DNA of 64,000 bases from Salinivibrio kushneri. Its GTDB lineage: Bacteria; Pseudomonadota; Gammaproteobacteria; Enterobacterales; Vibrionaceae. Under the pieces are notes generated by a model. The model ran no database searches, was not told the DNA's origin, and saw only the letters and a program-made list of their open reading frames with translations. Positions 28,788 to 37,055 of this stretch are shown here, piece after piece; the stretch's first letter is position 1, and each line of letters opens with the position of its first letter. A program made the translations under genes and the position numbers. The stretch covers positions 1,302,001 to 1,366,000 of the forward strand of contig NZ_CP114588.1 of the NCBI RefSeq assembly GCF_027286325.1, given 5' to 3'.

Positions 28788-29771
28788 ATGCGAGTGTCAG
28801 AACTCACCGCCCGCCAACAGAGCCGTTGGCGGCGCGCGTTACTTACTTTCTCGGCTTTACTGCTGTTGGTGTGTGGGCTTGCGCTGAGTGTGGGCGAGAT
28901 ATGGATCAATCCGTTCGCGCCTGACTCAACATTAGAGCAGCAGTTACTCTTACAGCTTCGCCTCCCTCGTGTGTTGGTCAGTGTGATGATAGGGGCCTCA
29001 CTGGCAATGGCCGGGGCAAGCCTACAAGTGCTATTGGGTAATCCATTGGCAGAGCCCGGTGTCTTAGGCATTTCCGGTGGCGCAAGCATTGCCGTGGTCT
29101 TATTGTTGTTACTCGCACCAGCTTGGGCGTCGAGTGGCAGTATGGCCGTCACTGCCATGTTAGGCGCCAGCTTGTTTACCTTTATTTTAGTGATATTAGC
29201 CCGTCGCGCTCTAGCGACTGCACGCATTTTATTGGTCGGAGTTGCGCTTAGCATTTTGGCAGGGGCAGGTGTCACCTTGGCGTTTTACTTCAGCACTGAC
29301 TTTAATTTGCGCCAATTAATGGTCTGGTTAATGGGATCGCTGTCCGGCATGCGATTGGAGCATGTGGGTATACTGACAATGACCTTACCTTGTATTGCGT
29401 TATTGTGGCGATACGGGCATAAGCTCGACCAACTAATGCTAGGAGAGTCTCAGGCGCAGCAATTAGGACTAGACACACATCAACTACGTTGGCAATTGAT
29501 TGCCTTAATTAGCGTTTTAGTCGGGGTATCTGTCGCTGTGGCGGGTGTTATTGGCTTTATTGGTTTAATTGTTCCGCATTACTTACGCCTGTGGCTTGGT
29601 AGCCGTAATCGTACTTTGTTGCCCATGTCTGCGTTGGCAGGGGCGCTATTATTAGTCAGTGCCGACACCGTTGGCCGACTTATTCTTCCCTCAGCGGAAC
29701 TTCCGGTGGGGGTAGTGACCAGTGTGCTTGGTGCGCCATTATTTATTTGGATGTTGGTGAGGGCGGGATGA
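28788..29771 (+). CDS. btuC: Vitamin B12 ABC transporter permease
   Basis: A 327-residue FecCD-type inner-membrane permease with about ten hydrophobic segments. LRLPRVLVSVMIGASLAMAG and the GNPLAEPGVLGISGGA loop are the family signatures, and FIGLIVPHYLRL is near the coupling region. It transports cobalamin with BtuD and the periplasmic BtuF. The stop overlaps the btuD start by four bases. btuF is not in this window, and btuE, found between the two in E. coli, is absent. Confidence 0.92.
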   Translation: MRVSELTARQQSRWRRALLTFSALLLLVCGLALSVGEIWINPFAPDSTLEQQLLLQLRLPRVLVSVMIGASLAMAGASLQVLLGNPLAEPGVLGISGGASIAVVLLLLLAPAWASSGSMAVTAMLGASLFTFILVILARRALATARILLVGVALSILAGAGVTLAFYFSTDFNLRQLMVWLMGSLSGMRLEHVGILTMTLPCIALLWRYGHKLDQLMLGESQAQQLGLDTHQLRWQLIALISVLVGVSVAVAGVIGFIGLIVPHYLRLWLGSRNRTLLPMSALAGALLLVSADTVGRLILPSAELPVGVVTSVLGAPLFIWMLVRAG

Positions 29772-30541
29772 TCGTTCACGCTAAAGATTTGAGCTTAGCG
29801 CCACGTTTATTACCGATGTCCTTATCGGTTGATGCCGGACAAGTGGTACACCTTATCGGCCCCAACGGAAGTGGTAAAAGCACTTTACTAGAACTGTTGT
29901 CGGGCTTGGAAGCCCCTCAGTCGGGGAGTGTTTGGCTGCAAGGGCAACCCGTATCAGGACAAACTCGATATGATTTGGCTCAAGTGCGGGGATACCTGAT
30001 GCAGCAACAGCGCCCTGCGTTTGTCATGGCGGTATTTGAATACCTCAATCTCGTGCTCGATAGTGTGCAATTGGCAACCGGTGAAATTCGAGACAAGACG
30101 GTCGCGGATGTGGTGTCTCGTTTGGCTATCAGCGACAAGCTCCACCGAAGAATAGACAGCTTATCGGGCGGAGAGTGGCAACGGGTGCGATTGGCGGGCG
30201 TCATGTTGCAAGTTTCAAAGGCGTTAAATCCACATGCGCGTTTACTTTTGCTTGATGAGCCGTCAAGCGGACTTGATGTCGCGCAACAGGAAGTGATTTA
30301 CCAAGAAATGACCGCCTTGGCGCGAGAGCAGGAAATCGCAGTTATCATGGCCAATCACGACTTAAACCGCACCCTTGAGCACGCGGATACGGTTGTGGTG
30401 CTTAAACAAGGTCGTGTTGTTTCACTAGGCCCGCCGAAAGCGGTATTGACGGATCAGCTGCTCTCAGATGTTTTTGCCACGCCACTGGAACAGGTATCAA
30501 CCGCCAATGGCCCAGTGATCATGCGCGCGTCCTCGGCATGA
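29768..30541 (+). CDS. btuD: Vitamin B12 ABC transporter ATPase
   Basis: A 257-residue ABC ATPase. Walker A GPNGSGKST, signature LSGGEWQRVRLAG, Walker B LLLLDEPSSGLD and the switch His in MANHDLN are intact. The start is set at the ATG 29768, inside the btuC stop (ATGA), with GAGGGCGGG before it; the frame opens seven codons earlier. Drives cobalamin import by BtuC2D2. Confidence 0.93.
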   Translation: MIVHAKDLSLAPRLLPMSLSVDAGQVVHLIGPNGSGKSTLLELLSGLEAPQSGSVWLQGQPVSGQTRYDLAQVRGYLMQQQRPAFVMAVFEYLNLVLDSVQLATGEIRDKTVADVVSRLAISDKLHRRIDSLSGGEWQRVRLAGVMLQVSKALNPHARLLLLDEPSSGLDVAQQEVIYQEMTALAREQEIAVIMANHDLNRTLEHADTVVVLKQGRVVSLGPPKAVLTDQLLSDVFATPLEQVSTANGPVIMRASSA

Positions 30542-30557
30542 CTTCCAACGTTTTGAC

Positions 30558-31022
30558 CTAGCTTTCGCTGTCATCGCTTTCAATCACGTTAAGCTTGGCA
30601 CGAATAAACTCGGCATGATCGACATAAAGCAGTTCGGCGGTTTTACGGATCACCGCTTCTTCGAGCGGGTCGATATTTTCATCGGCATACGCTACCGACC
30701 ACATGGCTTCAATCAGTTCAATCCGTGCTTGTGGGTCTAAATCACGCAGCTTGTCCGTGTATTCATATAGTGATGTCGCTTGTTTACTGTGAGCTTGTGC
30801 CTCTGCCAACAGTGTATCTGCTTGCGATGGCTCGAGACTCAGCAATTGGCAAATGCGATCGCGCTTGGTCACAAACTCACGCTCATCAATATCGTGATCG
30901 GCCATGGCCACCTCACTCAATAAGCCAGCCATCGCTTGATGCAGCGACAGCCCAGCGTCACTGTGTTGCGTCGCGTCAGCGGCGAGGGCGGATTCGAGTT
31001 TTCTAAAAAGCTGTTTTAGCAT
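30558..31022 (-). CDS. TerB-family protein
   Basis: A 154-residue, mostly helical and acidic cytosolic protein with the TerB-like repeated pattern VAMADHDIDEREF and VAYADENIDPLEE, which resembles a metal-binding helical hairpin. The family is named after tellurite-resistance TerB, but stand-alone copies such as this one occur widely without ter genes and have no defined role. It converges on btuD with 16 bases between. Confidence 0.82.
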   Translation of the reverse strand: MLKQLFRKLESALAADATQHSDAGLSLHQAMAGLLSEVAMADHDIDEREFVTKRDRICQLLSLEPSQADTLLAEAQAHSKQATSLYEYTDKLRDLDPQARIELIEAMWSVAYADENIDPLEEAVIRKTAELLYVDHAEFIRAKLNVIESDDSES

Positions 31023-31049
31023 GGCTGCTCTCCCAAACTGCGGGGTTTA

Positions 31050-31145
31050 TTGGCTGTCTTTAAGCGTTTATACGCGACGAACGGCCAACGCGTTTACTTT
31101 ATCGCCGCCACGTTGGTGGTGAGCGCGTGGCTGGCGCGGCTTTGA
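31050..31145 (+). CDS. Possible 31-residue membrane peptide
   Basis: A short frame with a TTG start preceded by GCGGGG. The product has a basic N-terminal half and a hydrophobic end (VYFIAATLVVSAWLARL), a pattern seen in small single-span proteins. An imperfect GC-rich stem and T-rich stretch overlap and follow the stop. The non-ATG start and tiny size keep this speculative. Confidence 0.18.
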   Translation: MAVFKRLYATNGQRVYFIAATLVVSAWLARL

Positions 31146-31246
31146 TTCTTTTTACTTTGTGATAGGATGCGACACCAATCAACCTTATTTATCGGCTGTG
31201 ACACTGATAAACGCCTTAAAAGATTAAGCAGTAAGCAGGAATCGCC

Positions 31247-34200
31247 TTGAGTTCACGTCATCACAACACGCCAGAGACACTGTTTGCAGCGCTAAACGAT
31301 TGTATGCTGCAAGACCGTTTTCGTTTTAAAAAGCGCATCCATGGCGCGCAAAAAATCAAAAAAGACGACGCCAAACAGGCGGTATACGACCAAATTGCCG
31401 CTGAAATGGCGCAGAGTATGCAGCGCCTGCTCGCCCGTGGTGCCAATACGCCAACCGTTCGCTATCCGGAAGAATTGCCAGTCAGTCAGAAGAAAGATGA
31501 CATTGCCGAGGCGATCGCGAACAACCAAGTCGTGATCATTGCGGGGGAAACGGGGTCAGGCAAAACTACTCAGCTGCCCAAAATCTGTATGGAGCTTGGG
31601 CTAGGCGTCGCCGGTACCATAGGCCACACTCAGCCACGTCGCTTGGCTGCGCGCTCGGTCGCTTCACGGATAGCTGAAGAGCTTGACGTCGAGTTAGGCA
31701 GCAGCGTGGGCTATAAGGTGCGCTTCAACGACAAAGTCTCAGAGTCGACGCAAGTCAAACTGATGACGGACGGGATCTTACTGGCCGAAATTCAGCACGA
31801 TCGGTATCTGAATCAGTACGACTGCATCATTATCGATGAAGCCCACGAGCGCAGCCTAAACATCGATTTTATTCTCGGCTATTTGCGCGAGTTATTGCCC
31901 AAGCGTCCTGACCTCAAAGTCATCATTACCTCGGCAACCATCGATCCTGAGCGTTTTTCTAAGCACTTCAATAACGCGCCTATGATAGAGGTGTCTGGCC
32001 GAACGTATCCGGTGGAAGTGCGCTACCGTCCATTGGTGGAAGAGGACGATAGCGATCGTGACCAGCTGGAAGCGATCAGCGATGCGGTCGATGAACTGTG
32101 TCAGGAAGGGCCGGGTGATATCCTGATTTTTATGAATGGTGAGCGTGAAATTCGCGACACCGCTGATCACCTTCAGCGTCGTCAATTACGCGATACCGAA
32201 ATTTTACCCCTATACGCGCGGCTTTCTGCTGGCGAGCAAAATCGTGTATTCCAATCTCACTCGGGACGCCGGATTGTACTGGCCACCAACGTCGCCGAGA
32301 CCTCGCTAACCGTACCGGGCATTAAGTATGTAATTGATCCCGGCACGGCACGGATTTCTCGCTATAGTTACCGAACTAAGGTGCAGCGACTGCCAATTGA
32401 GCCGATTTCACAGGCCAGTGCTAATCAGCGTAAAGGACGCTGTGGCCGTGTGTCGGAAGGCATTTGTGTGCGTTTGTATAGCGAAGAGGACTTTTTAGGC
32501 CGTCCTGAATTTACCGACCCAGAAATTCTGCGGACTAATCTGGCTTCGGTGATCTTGCAAATGACGGCATTAGGGCTCGGTGATATTCAAGCCTTTCCGT
32601 TCGTTCAGCCGCCTGATAGCCGTCACATCAAAGATGGTGTCCGTTTGCTCGAAGAGTTGGGGGCGATCAAGCCCGGCCAAGCCACTGATAAACGTAAGCT
32701 GACCGCGATTGGTAAAACCTTGGCCAAACTGCCGATTGACCCGCGTTTGGCACGCATGGTGATTGAGGCGCCCAAGCATGGTGCCTTAAATGAGGTGATG
32801 GTGATTGCCGCGGCCTTGGCAATCCAAGACCCGCGTGAGCGTCCAGCGGATAAGCAGCAACAAGCGGATGAAAAGCACCGTCGTTTTGCCGATAAAGAAT
32901 CGGACTTTTTGGCCTATGTAAACCTTTGGGACTACGTTAAAGAGCAGCAAAAAGCGCTATCGAATAACCAGTTCCGTAAACAGTGTAAAAAAGACTACCT
33001 CAATTACTTGCGCGTGCGAGAGTGGCAAGACGTTCACTATCAGATCACCCAAGTGATGAAAGAGCAGAATGCGCAATTCAACCAAGAGCCCGCCAGTTAT
33101 CAGGCCATTCACATGGCCCTGCTAGCAGGGCTATTAAGCCACATTGGCCTGAAAGACCAAGAAAAGAACGAATACCAAGGCGCGCGAAATGCACGGTTCC
33201 ATATTTTCCCGGGCTCTGGGCTTTTCAAAAAGCAGCCTAAATGGGTGATGGTTGCCGAGCTGGTTGAAACCTCGAAACTCTGGGGGCGAATTGTTGCGCG
33301 AATCCAACCTGAATGGGTGGAGCCATTGGCGCAGCATTTGATTAAGCGCAGCTACAGTGAACCACATTGGTCACGCAAGCAAGCGGCTGTGATGGCCAGT
33401 GAGAAGGTCACGCTATACGGGATCCCGATTGTCGCCAGCCGCAAAGTCAATTATGGCCCCATCGATCCGGTGCTGAGCCGTGAGCTGTTTATTCGTTCGG
33501 CATTGGTTGAAGGGGATTGGCAAACCAAGCATGCCTTTTTCCGCCAAAACCAAAAGCTGTTGGCGGAAGTGGAAGAGCTCGAGCTCAAATCTCGCCGACG
33601 CGATATTTTGGCAGACGACGATACCTTATTCGACTTTTACGATCAGCGCCTCGATCACAGTGTGGTCAGTGGGCGTCACTTCGATACCTGGTGGAAAAAG
33701 GCACGTCAAGACAATCCGGACCTGCTTAACTTTGAAAAAGCCATGCTATTACAAGGCGACGCTAGCCATGTCACGGAGCTGGATTACCCCAATTTTTGGC
33801 ATCAAGGCAACTTGAAACTCAGGTTGAGCTACCAATTTGAACCGGGCCAAGACCATGATGGGGTGACGGTGCATATCCCGTTGCCGATCCTTAATCAGGT
33901 GTCAGAAGAAGGCTTTGATTGGCACGTTCCTGGATTGCGTCACGAACTGATTGTCGCGCTGATTAAATCGCTGCCTAAACCGTTACGACGTAACTTTGTT
34001 CCAGCGCCAAACTATGCCGATGCGATCTTACAGCGCGTGACGCCGATGGAGGCGCCCTTGCTCGATAGCATGGAGAAAGCCTTAAAGCAGATGTCCGGTG
34101 TCACCATTGAGCGTGACAGCTGGAACTTCAGTCAGCTTCCCGAGCATTTGCGTATCCAGTTCCGTGTAGTCGACGATAAGAATCGGACATTGGCCGAAAG

Positions 34201-35140
34201 CGAAGACTTAAATGCGCTTAAAGTCTCACTGAAAGACGAGGTACAAGCGACCTTATCGGATGTGGCAGATGATGACATTGAGCAGCAAGGGCTCACCCAA
34301 TGGAGCTTTGGGGCATTGCCTCAGCGTTATCAGCAGAAAAAGCATGGCTTTGAAGTCAAAGCCTATCCTGCCTTAGTGGATGAAAAAGACAGTGTTGCCA
34401 TTCGTCTTTTCGAAACGGAACATCAGCAACAGAAAGCCATGCAAGCGGGACAGCGTCGATTGGTCTTGCTCAATGTGCCATCGCCGATAAAATACCTGCA
34501 CACCCATTTGCCCAATAAGTCGAAACTCGGTCTGTATTTTAACCCCTATGGCCGTGTTTTGGATTTGATTGATGACTGCATCGCCTGTGGCGTGGATAAA
34601 CTCATTGAGCAACACGGCGGGTTAACCTGGGAAGCGCAAGCATTCGAAGCTCTTAAAGAGACGGTGCGTGCGGAGCTAGGTGATACCGTGGTGGAGATTG
34701 CTCAACAGGTCGAACAGATTTTAACCCATGCCTTTAGCATCAATAAAAAGCTAAAAGGTAAAGTGGATCTTTCCATGGCGTTTGCGATGTCGGATATCAA
34801 AGCTCAGCTAGAAGGGCTGATTTACAAGGGCTTTGCTACCGAATCAGGCTGGCAGCGGCTGCCCGATATTTTACGCTATATGAAAGCGATCGAACGCCGA
34901 TTGGAAAAGCTTCCCGTGGATCCTACCCGCGATCGTAATCACATGCTCAAGATAGAATCTGTGATGAACGAGTATAAAGCATTGCTAAATAAGATCCCTA
35001 AAGGCAAGCCCGTGCCTGATGAGGTGAAAGCGATTCGTTGGATGATTGAAGAGCTGCGCGTGAGCTATTTCGCGCAACAACTCGGCACACCTTACCCCGT
35101 CTCGGATAAGCGGATTAAAAACGCCATTGCGGCGATATAA
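31247..35140 (+). CDS. hrpA: ATP-dependent RNA helicase HrpA
   Basis: A 1297-residue DEAH-box helicase, implicated in E. coli in rescuing stalled ribosomes and processing mRNA. Walker A GETGSGKT (near residue 98), DEAH box IIDEAHERS, motif III TSATID and motif VI QRKGRCGR are all present, followed by the HA2/OB domains and the long C-terminal region specific to HrpA. The start is the TTG at 31247 with GCAGGA before it: residues 1-33 align in spacing with the E. coli N-terminus (LMLRDRLRF versus CMLQDRFRF). The first in-frame ATG would delete 18 residues. Confidence 0.95.
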   Translation: MSSRHHNTPETLFAALNDCMLQDRFRFKKRIHGAQKIKKDDAKQAVYDQIAAEMAQSMQRLLARGANTPTVRYPEELPVSQKKDDIAEAIANNQVVIIAGETGSGKTTQLPKICMELGLGVAGTIGHTQPRRLAARSVASRIAEELDVELGSSVGYKVRFNDKVSESTQVKLMTDGILLAEIQHDRYLNQYDCIIIDEAHERSLNIDFILGYLRELLPKRPDLKVIITSATIDPERFSKHFNNAPMIEVSGRTYPVEVRYRPLVEEDDSDRDQLEAISDAVDELCQEGPGDILIFMNGEREIRDTADHLQRRQLRDTEILPLYARLSAGEQNRVFQSHSGRRIVLATNVAETSLTVPGIKYVIDPGTARISRYSYRTKVQRLPIEPISQASANQRKGRCGRVSEGICVRLYSEEDFLGRPEFTDPEILRTNLASVILQMTALGLGDIQAFPFVQPPDSRHIKDGVRLLEELGAIKPGQATDKRKLTAIGKTLAKLPIDPRLARMVIEAPKHGALNEVMVIAAALAIQDPRERPADKQQQADEKHRRFADKESDFLAYVNLWDYVKEQQKALSNNQFRKQCKKDYLNYLRVREWQDVHYQITQVMKEQNAQFNQEPASYQAIHMALLAGLLSHIGLKDQEKNEYQGARNARFHIFPGSGLFKKQPKWVMVAELVETSKLWGRIVARIQPEWVEPLAQHLIKRSYSEPHWSRKQAAVMASEKVTLYGIPIVASRKVNYGPIDPVLSRELFIRSALVEGDWQTKHAFFRQNQKLLAEVEELELKSRRRDILADDDTLFDFYDQRLDHSVVSGRHFDTWWKKARQDNPDLLNFEKAMLLQGDASHVTELDYPNFWHQGNLKLRLSYQFEPGQDHDGVTVHIPLPILNQVSEEGFDWHVPGLRHELIVALIKSLPKPLRRNFVPAPNYADAILQRVTPMEAPLLDSMEKALKQMSGVTIERDSWNFSQLPEHLRIQFRVVDDKNRTLAESEDLNALKVSLKDEVQATLSDVADDDIEQQGLTQWSFGALPQRYQQKKHGFEVKAYPALVDEKDSVAIRLFETEHQQQKAMQAGQRRLVLLNVPSPIKYLHTHLPNKSKLGLYFNPYGRVLDLIDDCIACGVDKLIEQHGGLTWEAQAFEALKETVRAELGDTVVEIAQQVEQILTHAFSINKKLKGKVDLSMAFAMSDIKAQLEGLIYKGFATESGWQRLPDILRYMKAIERRLEKLPVDPTRDRNHMLKIESVMNEYKALLNKIPKGKPVPDEVKAIRWMIEELRVSYFAQQLGTPYPVSDKRIKNAIAAI

Positions 35141-35227
35141 CCCGGCAAGCTTATGCCGCTGCGGATTAGATGAAGACGGGCAAAGCGTCGACGTGAAATA
35201 ATTTATATAAATATCAATAAATAATCG

Positions 35228-35253
35228 AAACCGTGTCACATGGCACGGTTTTT
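35228..35253 (+). terminator. Intrinsic terminator of hrpA
   Basis: An 8-bp perfect stem AAACCGTG/CACGGTTT, extendable by two weaker pairs, followed by T-rich sequence. Confidence 0.85.
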
Positions 35254-35320
35254 GTTTTTGTCAATACGAACGACAGACAGCTCGGTGGTTCGTGTTACCG
35301 TGGCAAGAAAGGAGCAAAAA

Positions 35321-35956
35321 ATGAAACAAGCAGGTGTGGCCCCTTGGTATCGGGTAGTTTTATATGTATTGGCGCTAAGCATGCCAACCTCAGTTTGGGC
35401 CAGTTTTAAAGATGAAGTCAGTGGTTTATATCAATCACTCAATCTCGCTGGGGAGGTGTCGTACCAAGCCTTTTCTGATGCGTATCGCCATTTTAAGCAC
35501 AACCCAAGTAGCAAGCCAGTGATGACACTGATTGATTACGGCAAACCGTCGTCAGAAAAGCGGTTTTGGGTGATTCATGTACGTGATCGCCGAGTTCTTT
35601 TTCGCTCTTATGTATCACACGGAAAGAACAGCGGCGCCCTTTACGCAAAACGTTTCTCGAATCAGATTAATTCCTTGCAAACATCATTGGGGGTCTATCG
35701 TGCTGCTGAAACCTACCATGGTAAACATGGCTATTCATTACGCCTCGATGGTTTGTCAAAGGGATTAAATGACAATGCACGTGAAAGAGCGATTGTTATT
35801 CACGGTGCCGATTACGCCCATCCGAACGTGATCAAACAAAGTGGCCAGCTCGGTAGAAGCTGGGGGTGTCCGGCGTTACCTAGCTACTTATCCGCCCGCG
35901 TGATTGATGCAATCAAAAATGGCACCTTTATTTACGCGTTTGCCAGCCAAGCTTGA
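35321..35956 (+). CDS. Secreted L,D-transpeptidase-like protein
   Basis: A 211-residue protein with a signal sequence (about 10-28, ending SVWA) and a YkuD-related catalytic region: IVIHGADYAHP (His161) and GRSWGCPAL (Cys183). It matches the group of proteins called murein L,D-transpeptidase catalytic domain family. A role in peptidoglycan cross-linking or lipoprotein attachment in the periplasm is likely. The ATG at 35321 follows AAAGGAG; earlier in-frame codons would overlap the hrpA terminator. Confidence 0.83.
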   Translation: MKQAGVAPWYRVVLYVLALSMPTSVWASFKDEVSGLYQSLNLAGEVSYQAFSDAYRHFKHNPSSKPVMTLIDYGKPSSEKRFWVIHVRDRRVLFRSYVSHGKNSGALYAKRFSNQINSLQTSLGVYRAAETYHGKHGYSLRLDGLSKGLNDNARERAIVIHGADYAHPNVIKQSGQLGRSWGCPALPSYLSARVIDAIKNGTFIYAFASQA

Positions 35957-36128
35957 TGGCTATAGATTGAGTACTCGCCCCTGTTTCACGAGTCATTTCA
36001 CGGTAGGCGGTGTAACATCTGCGCACTGTTCACCGTGAACGTAAATTCTCTACCAACAAAAAATAAAGGCATGTTGATATGCGTTGTATCGCGCTAGCGT
36101 ATGCTCCTTACCACTGAGGAGGAATGCC

Positions 36129-36986
36129 ATGGCACGCCTAAATCCTTTTACTTTATGCTTACTCTCCGCCTTTACCCTGCTTCCTACCAGTGATGCTGAT
36201 GCTGCACCGTCGGCGCCAGCGTTGATGCATGGTATTGACGGACAGATTGCCGAACAAGACTATTGTGGTTATTGGGCCAGTGAAAAGCTCGATGGGATCC
36301 GTGCCTATTGGACGGGGTCTCGATTATTGACGCGGCAAGGCAATCCTATTCACGCCCCTGAAGCGTTTATCCAATCGCTTCCCCAGACCCCCTTAGATGG
36401 CGAGTTATGGGCCGGAAGAGGCGAGTTTCAAACCGTGTTGCGTACCGTGTTGGACGATAAACCGGATCCTGACGCGTGGCAGAACGTTCGCTTTTATGCC
36501 TTTGATTTACCCGATCATCCAGGTCCATTTTCGGCACGCTATGCGGCATTAAGACAGATCGTGTCTAAGACAGCATCGCCGCACTTTGCGTATGTCCCAC
36601 AGAAGCCTGTGACGAGCAATGAAGCACTTAAGGAGAGGTTGGCTACCATCAATGAAGCAGGCGGTGAGGGTTTGATGCTGCATCATCCTGATAGTGTGTA
36701 TGTGGGTCAGCGGGTAGAAAGCGTGGTTAAGTTGAAAACCTACCAAGAAAAAGATGTGATTGTAGTAGGGATGAATCCTGGCAAAGGGCGGTTACAAGGC
36801 TTGATGGGCTCTCTGGTGGTACGCCTGGCTGACGGCACCGAGTTTAGCGTGGGATCTGGTTTTAGTGATGCGCAACGGGCCAACCCGCCACAGATTGGCA
36901 GTTCTATCTTGGTGCGCCACAATGGTATGACGCAAAAGGGCATTCCACGCTTTGCTCGCTTTATTCGCGAGATACCTTCCCTTTAG
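36129..36986 (+). CDS. ATP-dependent DNA ligase with signal sequence (Lig E type)
   Basis: A 285-residue minimal ATP-dependent DNA ligase. The nucleophile Lys53 lies in SEKLDGIRAYW, followed by the other nucleotidyltransferase motifs LDGELWAGRG, FYAFDLP, GGEGLMLHH and SVVKLK, and an OB fold to the C-terminus. A hydrophobic leader (about 6-25, ending DADAAP) predicts export. Lig E proteins of this form are known from Haemophilus, Neisseria and vibrios, with links to DNA uptake or extracellular DNA. The start at 36129 has GAGGAGG before it. Monocistronic. Confidence 0.9.
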   Translation: MARLNPFTLCLLSAFTLLPTSDADAAPSAPALMHGIDGQIAEQDYCGYWASEKLDGIRAYWTGSRLLTRQGNPIHAPEAFIQSLPQTPLDGELWAGRGEFQTVLRTVLDDKPDPDAWQNVRFYAFDLPDHPGPFSARYAALRQIVSKTASPHFAYVPQKPVTSNEALKERLATINEAGGEGLMLHHPDSVYVGQRVESVVKLKTYQEKDVIVVGMNPGKGRLQGLMGSLVVRLADGTEFSVGSGFSDAQRANPPQIGSSILVRHNGMTQKGIPRFARFIREIPSL

Positions 36987-37029
36987 AGAAAATCCCGCCA
37001 ACGGAGACTAAAACGCACCGTTGGCGGGA
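36987..37029 (-). terminator. Intrinsic terminator of dld
   Basis: A perfect 12-bp stem (36993-37004 with 37018-37029) followed on the minus strand by TTTTCTCT. Lies between converging ligase and dld genes; the T run favours the dld direction. Confidence 0.88.
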
Positions 37030-37055
37030 CGCCACTAACGTAAGGTGCGGGAGCC

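Noticed and set aside
33480-33815. A 111-codon frame inside hrpA
   Set aside because: Shifted frame within the conserved helicase gene; low-complexity composition typical of a shadow.
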